A model generated the notes under the pieces. It worked only from the letters and a program-made list of their open reading frames with translations, ran no database searches and was not told where the DNA came from. From Prevotella sp. (GTDB lineage Bacteria > Bacteroidota > Bacteroidia > Bacteroidales > Bacteroidaceae): a stretch of DNA of 5,981 nucleotides. The stretch is from NCBI GenBank assembly GCA_021204735.1, contig JAJPYV010000241.1, positions 1 through 5,981 of the forward strand, given 5' to 3'. A program made the translations under genes and the position numbers. Of this stretch, positions 1-4,500 are shown piece after piece; positions within the stretch are counted from its first letter, which is position 1, and every line of letters begins with the position of its first letter.

Positions 1-39
1 CGTCCAGAAGTTAAATTAACTTCTATTATGGATTTTTAA
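1..39 (+). CDS. C-terminal tail of an upstream gene (partial)
   Basis: Frame 1 is open from the window edge and reads RPEVKLTSIMDF followed by TAA at 37-39. The other two + frames close within the first 20 bases. The stop lies 14 bases before the polymerase start, with that gene's ribosome binding site (AGGAG, 43-47) in between, which is the usual spacing for an upstream member of the same operon. Twelve residues are too few to identify a product. The short length is the main reason for doubt. Confidence 0.45.
   Translation, partial: RPEVKLTSIMDF
6..24. repeat. Perfect 9-bp inverted repeat with 1-base centre
   Basis: Bases 6-14 (AGAAGTTAA) and 16-24 (TTAACTTCT) are exact reverse complements around A15. 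It lies inside the apparent end of the upstream reading frame, 30 bases before the polymerase start. A one-base centre makes a poor RNA hairpin and there is no T-run directly after it, so it is not a convincing terminator. The symmetry would suit a dimeric DNA-binding protein, but chance in AT-rich sequence is also possible. Confidence 0.3.
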
Positions 40-53
40 ATCAGGAGTAGTTA

Positions 54-2846
54 ATGGAACAAAAGAACTGCCTGAAAATGGTATATAAGATACATAGCAA
101 AGAACTCAAAACCGCAAAATGGAACTTGAAAAGACCTCTCTCGTTGGCTATGGAGTCTTACCCAGAAAGTATAGTTTCTATCGGAGACAGCCAGGTGCTG
201 CGGTTTATAGATGAGCTTAACGGAGTCACGAACGTAAATGACAAGGTTCGTGAAATACAAAAGAAAATAAGAGTGGCTAAAAGCAGACCCAGAACAAGGG
301 AAACCAAAAAGCTAATAAAGGAATACTATAATGCGCTTTATAATCTTCAATTCATAAAAGACTATGTAAGCGTGATTATGGATTCTCCCTCAGATTATGA
401 CAAAGTAAACAAGGGATTTTCTATTGACTTTGGTGACGGTAAGATAATTCATTACCGCAGATTTTTAGGAACCAATGGGGGCATAAAGACATCAACCATC
501 GTTTACGTTAATGAAAACCTTTACCCTGAATTAAAAAAGCGTTTAGATAATGGGCGCAACTTGGAAATGCCGCTCGTTCCTGCCAAACTCGAAGCCTATC
601 AAGCCTTGGTCTGCTCCGGCTCTGTGCCGCTGCCGAAGCCAAAAGGCTTTATCGTGGTTAATGACTGTATAACCCACTTTAAGGAAAAAGTCATAATGTT
701 AAATGACGAGGCAGAGGGCGAACCTGAGATGTCGGTCATTGAGGACTTTGAGGTTGAGCATGATGACTCTGATGGTTATGGCCTCATGTCTCCTGAGTAC
801 GCAAAAACCATAAACGCTTTCTTTGGTGGCGACCCAGAGCAGCCGCTTTCTGGAATAAACACAAGATATGCGTGGACTAAAGGCATGGTCTATACTTTTG
901 ACTTTGTGGATTTTGCCGAGCGCATAGCAGGAACTTATATGATAAGGGATGCCTGGGGCGACCTTAGAGATATTAGAGAGGCAGACATCATTCTTACTGT
1001 CTCAATGCTTAAACTGTGGGATAGCTATAGCAGTTGGGAAGATTACTATGAAAACTGTGAGAGGAACCACTATCAATTCTCTACTCCAAAAATCACGCCT
1101 GATATTTTGGAGAACGTAAGGAACACCAATTACCAGTTTTTACAAAGTTATGACTTCACGGATGAGGAACTGGAAGAACTGTGCAAGCCGACTATTGATG
1201 AGATTAAGGGCGTACTCGGTATGGACTGGCGCAAAAGCCTCGTCTTTCTCCTTGGTTACAGTTTAAACGAGGACAATGTGACTTCTGTTGATGACAATTA
1301 TATAAAGGCATTGATGATTGACAAGCGGATGATAAATGACCCTTATGTGCGCAAAAGCATCTACTCCATGATTAAGAAGCGGATTGAGATTGCAAAGAAA
1401 GGCTCTGTCAAAATCAATGCCAACTACGCTATGATAAGCGGCGACCCATACGCTCTTTGCCAAAGTATGTTCGGTTTGGAAGTCACAGGGCTTTTAAAGG
1501 CAGGAGAAATTTATCACAAATACTGGATTGATAAAGGTTCGACTGAACTTGCCTGTTTTCGTGCGCCCATGACTTGCCATAACAATATCCGCAAAATGAA
1601 GCTGGTAAACAATGAGGACACTGCTTATTGGTATCAGCACATCAAGACTGCCATTATCTTTAATGCCTGGGACACGGCTTGCGATGCCATGAACGGAGCG
1701 GACAAAGACGGTGATACCAACATGGACACTGACAATCCAATCATTGTAAAAAAGACGCTCAACTCTCCTACTATCATGTGCGTACAGAGAAAAGCCGACA
1801 AGAAGATAGTCACTGAGGAAGATATCATTGCGGCGAACAAACTTGCGTTTAATGATGATATTGGCGTGGTTACCAATCATGTTACGAGCATGATTGAGCG
1901 ACAGGCAGGATATGAGCCAGACAGTATCGAGTATAAGACTTTGGCTTACCGTATCATGTGCGGACAGCTTTATCAGCAGAACACCATTGACAGGGCAAAA
2001 GGTATTATTGCTAAACCCATGCCGGACTACTGGTATGACTACTCAAAGAACAGGGTAAAAGATACAGACGATGAGCAGACCACAAATACAAAAAGGTTTA
2101 ACCAGACGATTGTTGCGGCGAACAAACCATACTTTATGATTTATGTTTATCCGCAGCTTAAACACAAATTGCAAACTTACATCAAGAACAATGTGAGTGA
2201 TATGCAGACATCGTTCGCAAAGTATCGTCTGGAAGATATAGAACATTTAAGAAACTATAAGCGTAAGACTCGCAAGATGCAGGACTTCCTACATTTTTAT
2301 GATAAGGGATTTTGCGTTGGCCAGAATCCGTGTGTGGTAAACCGCATCTGCTGGATATTCGAGAGGGAGTTCCCTGGCTACTCTCCCACTATTCCAGATG
2401 GCGAACCATTTGATTACACTATTTTAAAAAGCGGAACCACATACAGTAAAAATGACCATGAGTCAATTTTAGCACTCTATGAAGATTACAAGATTGAGCT
2501 TGAAAGATACCAACAGCGTGTTCGCTCATATGGTTATACAGACGATTTAAAAGACCAGGCTCGTGATGACTTTACAAGGAGGTTCGTAAAGAAAGCCAGA
2601 GAAATCTGCCCCAACGAACAGGAACTATGCGACATTGTTTTAGACATCTGCTATCAAAGAGAATCCACAAAACAATTCGCATGGGATGTCGCAGGAGATG
2701 TTATAATTGAAAATCTGTTACGGCGTAACGACCATAAGATTTCTTTCCCTTCACATTCTGGCTCTGAGTTTGAATACTGTGGCGAGATGTTTGAGATGAA
2801 AACGATTGATGTACAGGAGGAAGATATAGTTGATAATTTTGAATGA
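54..2846 (+). CDS. Single-chain DPBB RNA polymerase, YonO/QDE-1-like
   Basis: A predicted 930-residue nucleic-acid-templated RNA polymerase of the two-barrel (double-psi beta-barrel) superfamily. The decisive motif is ADKDGD at residues 549-554. D550, D552 and D554 match the metal-binding aspartates of DFDGD in cellular RNAP beta' and of DxDGD in eukaryotic RdRp and phage YonO. Other family-like blocks occur in the expected order: DGYGLMSPEYA (240-250), RYAWTKGMVY (271-280), FRAP (502-505, as in the RAP of beta'), and IDRAKG (645-650), which resembles the VDxxKTG helix of RdRps. The length is close to that of B. subtilis SPbeta YonO (about 900), which is DNA-directed. I infer a DNA template here too, with the enzyme transcribing phage genes. 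ATG 54 follows AGGAG at 43-47 with six bases between. The start of the next gene lies inside this one. Residues 1-235 and about 700-930 carry no motif I recognise. The superfamily is clear; the template and the exact subfamily are less certain. Confidence 0.85.
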   Translation: MEQKNCLKMVYKIHSKELKTAKWNLKRPLSLAMESYPESIVSIGDSQVLRFIDELNGVTNVNDKVREIQKKIRVAKSRPRTRETKKLIKEYYNALYNLQFIKDYVSVIMDSPSDYDKVNKGFSIDFGDGKIIHYRRFLGTNGGIKTSTIVYVNENLYPELKKRLDNGRNLEMPLVPAKLEAYQALVCSGSVPLPKPKGFIVVNDCITHFKEKVIMLNDEAEGEPEMSVIEDFEVEHDDSDGYGLMSPEYAKTINAFFGGDPEQPLSGINTRYAWTKGMVYTFDFVDFAERIAGTYMIRDAWGDLRDIREADIILTVSMLKLWDSYSSWEDYYENCERNHYQFSTPKITPDILENVRNTNYQFLQSYDFTDEELEELCKPTIDEIKGVLGMDWRKSLVFLLGYSLNEDNVTSVDDNYIKALMIDKRMINDPYVRKSIYSMIKKRIEIAKKGSVKINANYAMISGDPYALCQSMFGLEVTGLLKAGEIYHKYWIDKGSTELACFRAPMTCHNNIRKMKLVNNEDTAYWYQHIKTAIIFNAWDTACDAMNGADKDGDTNMDTDNPIIVKKTLNSPTIMCVQRKADKKIVTEEDIIAANKLAFNDDIGVVTNHVTSMIERQAGYEPDSIEYKTLAYRIMCGQLYQQNTIDRAKGIIAKPMPDYWYDYSKNRVKDTDDEQTTNTKRFNQTIVAANKPYFMIYVYPQLKHKLQTYIKNNVSDMQTSFAKYRLEDIEHLRNYKRKTRKMQDFLHFYDKGFCVGQNPCVVNRICWIFEREFPGYSPTIPDGEPFDYTILKSGTTYSKNDHESILALYEDYKIELERYQQRVRSYGYTDDLKDQARDDFTRRFVKKAREICPNEQELCDIVLDICYQRESTKQFAWDVAGDVIIENLLRRNDHKISFPSHSGSEFEYCGEMFEMKTIDVQEEDIVDNFE
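2815..2820 (+). promoter_or_regulatory. Ribosome binding site setting a TTG start
   Basis: A full AGGAGG lies nine bases before TTG 2830, within the last codons of the polymerase gene. It supports the TTG start over the in-frame ATG at 2884, which has no good site. The ATG at 2843 forms a tempting ATGA overlap with the polymerase stop, but it is out of frame and closes after 22 codons. The arrangement implies translational coupling of the two genes. Confidence 0.7.
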
Positions 2847-3744
2847 GAGAGATTACGCCGAACAGTGTATCAAAGATGGAAACATGGGTGATAAGCCGTA
2901 TAATACCTTAATGATACTTGCAAAATATTATTATAGTATTGGATTAAAAAACAAAAAGATTTCAGAAAATTTAAAGGAATTTTTAGAAGAAAATTATCCA
3001 AAATATAAACATTTTCGCAAAACTTGGGATGACACTGTTGAGAGCATCGTCCGCAAGGCGAAGCGATATCCGCTCTATGAAAATGATGGGGTGTGGATTA
3101 CACAAAGCGAACTCGACAAGATAGAGGAACTTAAAACCAAAACCATGCGGAGGGTAATGTTTACAATACTCTGCTTGGCTAAACTCGGAAATTTGCGTAA
3201 CGACAAAAATAACGGATGGGTAAATAATGACCGCAAAGAGATTTATACTCTCGCCAGAGTCAACTGCTCGGTGGCAGAGAGAAATTTTAAGATTGGCGAC
3301 TTAAAAGATTTGGGCTACTTGCAGCTTGCTAAGAAAAATGGCAACCTCAGTGTCAGAGTAACATTTATTGACAATGACGGTAAAAAAGTGTTGTTCATTT
3401 CTGATTTCAGGGAGCTTGGTTATGAGTATCTGAAATACTGCGGAGAGAATTTCATACGCTGTCAGGACTGCGGCATACTTGTTCGTGGCAATAAAGCAGG
3501 AACCAGAAAAAGATGTAATAACTGTGAGGGATATACCAGGCAAGACACGAAGATTATTGTCTGCGCTGACTGCGGAAAGCAATTCAGAGTGAACAGTCAT
3601 AACACAAAAACTACCAGATGCGCCGACTGTTACGAGAAATACAGGCGTGACAGAAAGCTGGAAACGCAGCGGCAAAGACGCAAAAATACGCAGATGAAGT
3701 CAGAGCCTTTAAAAGATGACTTAAAAATAACCGCAAAAAAGTAG
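2830..3744 (+). CDS. Winged-helix-like protein with two zinc ribbons
   Basis: A 304-residue protein of unassigned family, probably a cytoplasmic DNA- or RNA-binding protein. Two four-cysteine modules are clear near the C-terminus: C211/C214 with C229/C232, and C245/C248 with C264/C267. Both have CxxC knuckles 14-15 residues apart, as in zinc ribbons. Residues about 103-190 look like a winged helix: a hydrophobic helix (FTILCLAKLG), an LARVNCSVAERNF helix, a DLKDLGYL helix typical before a wing, then beta-rich SVRVTFIDNDGKKVLFI. The last 35 residues are very basic (RRDRK, RQRRK). The N-terminal 100 residues are helical and unrecognised. The gene overlaps the polymerase gene by 17 bases and starts at TTG behind AGGAGG, so the two are probably made together. 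I infer a dedicated transcription factor or template-recognition partner. A replication initiator or general DNA-binding protein is also possible. The gene is certain and the zinc sites nearly so; the role is a guess. Confidence 0.8.
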   Translation: MIILNERDYAEQCIKDGNMGDKPYNTLMILAKYYYSIGLKNKKISENLKEFLEENYPKYKHFRKTWDDTVESIVRKAKRYPLYENDGVWITQSELDKIEELKTKTMRRVMFTILCLAKLGNLRNDKNNGWVNNDRKEIYTLARVNCSVAERNFKIGDLKDLGYLQLAKKNGNLSVRVTFIDNDGKKVLFISDFRELGYEYLKYCGENFIRCQDCGILVRGNKAGTRKRCNNCEGYTRQDTKIIVCADCGKQFRVNSHNTKTTRCADCYEKYRRDRKLETQRQRRKNTQMKSEPLKDDLKITAKK

Positions 3745-3765
3745 CGGAGGTACCGTAACTTTTTT
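3735..3765. terminator. Bidirectional intrinsic terminator over the stop codon
   Basis: Bases 3735-3747 pair with 3753-3765 around the loop AGGTA (3748-3752). Six A-T pairs lie at the base, then G3741-C3759 and T3742-A3758, one A-A mismatch, one G-T wobble (3744/3756), and CGG/CCG at the top. The run of six T (3760-3765) gives the U-tract for + transcripts, and the A-run 3735-3740 gives one for - transcripts. The TAG stop of the zinc-ribbon gene (3742-3744) is in the left arm. The GC part of the stem is short, so strength is uncertain. A phage polymerase may or may not obey it. Confidence 0.6.
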
Positions 3766-3779
3766 AGGGTGTTTTAAAA

Positions 3780-3902
3780 ATGGTCAATTTTACTTATATG
3801 GTATATATGTATATGGGATATACTACCTTTTCATTTCTTTATCTTTTTCTTTTCTTGCGCACCTGGCATGAGACTGGACTCCGTGCTGGGTGTGATTCTT
3901 GA
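3780..3902 (+). CDS. Doubtful 40-residue hydrophobic small protein
   Basis: ATG 3780 opens a 40-codon frame ending at TGA 3900-3902, with AGGG (3766-3769) ten bases upstream as a weak ribosome binding site. Residues about 5-26 are almost all aromatic or aliphatic (FTYMVYMYMGY, FSFLYLFLFL), so a product would be one membrane span followed by a short polar tail. The hydrophobicity may simply follow from the TA-rich and T/C-rich DNA there. The frame begins just after a terminator, and its last third lies in a strong hairpin (3858-3894). It could be a small membrane peptide, a leader peptide, or no gene at all. I recognise no family. Confidence 0.2.
   Translation: MVNFTYMVYMYMGYTTFSFLYLFLFLRTWHETGLRAGCDS
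3795..3824. repeat. TA-rich direct repeats, possible promoter patch
   Basis: TATATGG occurs at 3795-3801 and again at 3810-3816, separated by TATATATG, and is followed by GATATACT. The hexamer TATACT at 3819-3824 resembles a bacterial -10 box, but no convincing -35 box lies 16-18 bases upstream. The patch is the first AT-only stretch after the terminator and precedes the hairpin region and tRNAs, so it is the natural place for their promoter. The repeat is seen; the promoter role is inferred. Confidence 0.25.
3858..3894 (+). other. Strong RNA hairpin 1
   Basis: Bases 3858-3870 pair continuously with 3882-3894: 13 pairs, including four G-T wobbles (3859/3893, 3864/3888, 3865/3887, 3869/3883). 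Two more pairs form at the top with C3881 bulged, closing on the loop ACTGGA (3873-3878). The wobbles fit an RNA fold on the + strand better than a DNA palindrome. It follows a T/C tract (about 3828-3856). Only ATTCTT comes after it, so it is not a standard terminator. It may be the first stem of a structured RNA spanning the gap before the tRNAs. Confidence 0.55.
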
Positions 3903-3991
3903 AAAGCAGGATTGAGGACAAAATTAAGATTATCGCTGCGGCTGGTTTAAGTCATCCTTCTGCATACATAAAAAGAATAAAGATGAATCTG

Positions 3992-4030
3992 CAAGGGACA
4001 ATCCGATTTTACTTACGGATTTGTCTCTTG
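3992..4030 (+). other. Strong RNA hairpin 2
   Basis: Bases 3992-4005 pair with 4016-4030: 14 pairs with one wobble (G3996/T4026), a single bulged T (4020), and the ten-base loop 4006-4015. No T-run follows (GGTATTGAC), so it is not an intrinsic terminator. Its right arm and loop also form the 9-base alternative pairing with 4057-4065. Confidence 0.55.
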
Positions 4031-4065
4031 GGTATTGACTTAGAAATTACCGCATTATCCGTAAG
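4012..4065 (+). promoter_or_regulatory. Alternative pairing that competes with hairpin 2
   Basis: CTTACGGAT (4012-4020) is the exact reverse complement of ATCCGTAAG (4057-4065). The same 4016-4019 bases close the top of hairpin 2 with 4002-4005. The two folds cannot coexist at their core, which is the layout of an attenuator or conformational switch. No ligand-binding family is recognised, and no U-tract is attached to either form. Confidence 0.3.
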
Positions 4066-4069
4066 GCTG

Positions 4070-4113
4070 CCCAATATGCTGTGAATGATTGGACGCAACA
4101 TTCCTCATGTGGG
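4070..4113 (+). other. Weaker imperfect hairpin 3 in the tRNA leader
   Basis: CCCA (4070-4073) pairs with TGGG (4110-4113), ATG (4076-4078) with CAT (4106-4108), and GAATG (4083-4087) with CATTC (4099-4103). These helices are separated by small internal loops, with an 11-base terminal loop. The base of the stem overlaps a direct repeat of GGCTGCC (4065-4071 and 4112-4118). It ends 14 bases before tRNA-Tyr, where RNase P would cut. Confidence 0.3.
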
Positions 4114-4127
4114 CTGCCGATATATAA

Positions 4128-4212
4128 GGGTGGGTGTAGCCCAGCGGCGAAGGCACCAGACTGTAAATCTGGCACATTAGAAACACCGATGGTTCGAGTC
4201 CATCCCCACTCA
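4128..4212 (+). tRNA. tRNA-Tyr (anticodon GTA)
   Basis: The acceptor GGGTGGG (4128-4134) pairs with CCCACTC (4205-4211) with one G-T wobble, and the discriminator is A4212. The anticodon stem CCAGA/TCTGG (4156-4160, 4168-4172) encloses CTGTAAA, giving GTA at 4163-4165. The T-arm is GATGG-TTCGAGT-CCATC (4188-4204). The 15-base variable region fits the class II type of tRNA-Tyr. Two things are odd. Four bases (TGTA, 4135-4138) lie between the acceptor and the GCC/GGC D-stem, where two are usual. The variable region shows no clear stem of its own. CCA is not encoded, so a CCA-adding enzyme must finish it. It abuts the next tRNA with no spacer. Confidence 0.88.
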
Positions 4213-4285
4213 TCCCCCGTAACTCAACTGGTAGAGTGCCTGTCTGTTAAATAGGTGGTTACAGGTTCGAGTCCTGTCGGGAGAG
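4213..4285 (+). tRNA. tRNA-Asn (anticodon GTT)
   Basis: A 73-base cloverleaf. The acceptor TCCCCCG (4213-4219) pairs with CGGGAGA (4278-4284) except for one C-A mismatch (4215/4282). The D-stem is ACTC/GAGT with a GG-containing loop. The anticodon stem is CCTGT/ATAGG around CTGTTAA, giving GTT at 4246-4248. The T-arm is ACAGG-TTCGAGT-CCTGT (4261-4277). The discriminator G4285 is typical of bacterial tRNA-Asn. CCA is not encoded. Its first base directly follows the last base of tRNA-Tyr, so one RNase P cut would make both ends. The 57-residue gene starts 24 bases downstream, which suggests one transcript. Confidence 0.93.
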
Positions 4286-4308
4286 TTAATCTTAACAAAA
4301 AGGAAGTG

Positions 4309-4482
4309 TTGATTATTAAGACTATTACAGTTGATGAAGTGAAAGCCCTTTTAAATGCTGGCATTTTAAGGAATACCAACAGAGGGTTTGTGAATAAATC
4401 AGGTGACACAGTTGGATATTACGTTGCGAAAAGCAGACGATATATAGAGGATAAATATGTAGATATTGCAAAGAAACTATAA
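4309..4482 (+). CDS. Small hypothetical protein, 57 residues
   Basis: A short protein of unknown function. The frame is open back into tRNA-Asn, so the true start must lie after the tRNA. TTG 4309 is chosen because AGGAAG (4301-4306) lies just before it; the spacing is short, and GTG 4306 overlaps that site. The product begins MIIKTITVDEVKALL, a likely amphipathic helix. A central NTNRGFVNKSGD segment looks like a turn or small beta element, and a basic C-terminal helix ends in VDIAKKL. There is no cysteine, signal peptide or membrane span. It ends 18 bases before the nuclease gene, so the two are probably co-transcribed. Placement and codon pattern suggest a real gene, but I recognise no family. 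Confidence 0.6.
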   Translation: MIIKTITVDEVKALLNAGILRNTNRGFVNKSGDTVGYYVAKSRRYIEDKYVDIAKKL

Positions 4483-4500
4483 TAAACAGGGGTATTCAAA

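Larger units (their letters stand above)
3858..4118 (+). ncRNA. Candidate structured RNA or tRNA-operon leader
   Basis: This part of the 362-base stretch between the terminator and tRNA-Tyr has no supported protein gene. It contains strong hairpins at 3858-3894 and 3992-4030, a weaker one at 4070-4113, and a possible closing stem between 3906-3912 and 3954-3963 (GCAG/CTGC plus GAT/ATC with a three-base bulge). One arm (4012-4020) has an alternative perfect 9-base partner at 4057-4065. The TTG frame at 3899-4084 lacks a good ribosome binding site and runs through a hairpin, so I do not treat it as coding. Large structured RNAs such as GOLLD and ROOL are known beside tRNAs in Firmicutes phages. 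This region is shorter, and I cannot show homology. The ends are estimates. It may be an independent RNA or a leader cut away when the tRNAs mature. Confidence 0.4.

Noticed and set aside
1494..1880. Overlapping minus-strand frames inside the polymerase gene
   Set aside because: They are antisense shadows of the conserved polymerase core, including the DxDGD region, and have no supporting signals.
3301..3675. 124-codon minus-strand frame opposite the zinc-ribbon gene
   Set aside because: The sense strand carries eight ordered zinc-binding cysteines and a good ribosome binding site; the antisense frame has neither support nor recognisable content.
3858..3894. Hairpin 1 as an intrinsic terminator
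   Set aside because: It is followed by ATTCTTGAAAAG and not by a T-run. On the minus strand it is followed by an A-rich tract, so it fits a terminator in neither direction.
4035..4061. Sigma-70 promoter with TTGACT as the -35 box
   Set aside because: No acceptable -10 box lies 16-18 bases downstream; the nearest candidates (ATCCGT, TATCCG) are poor.
3899..4084. 61-codon + strand frame with a TTG start
   Set aside because: It has no good ribosome binding site, its sequence runs through a 14-pair hairpin and the alternative-pairing element, and the product resembles no family. RNA structure explains the stretch better.
4255..4308. Upstream extension of the 57-residue gene to GTG 4255
   Set aside because: The extension lies inside the tRNA-Asn gene; those residues are tRNA sequence translated by chance.
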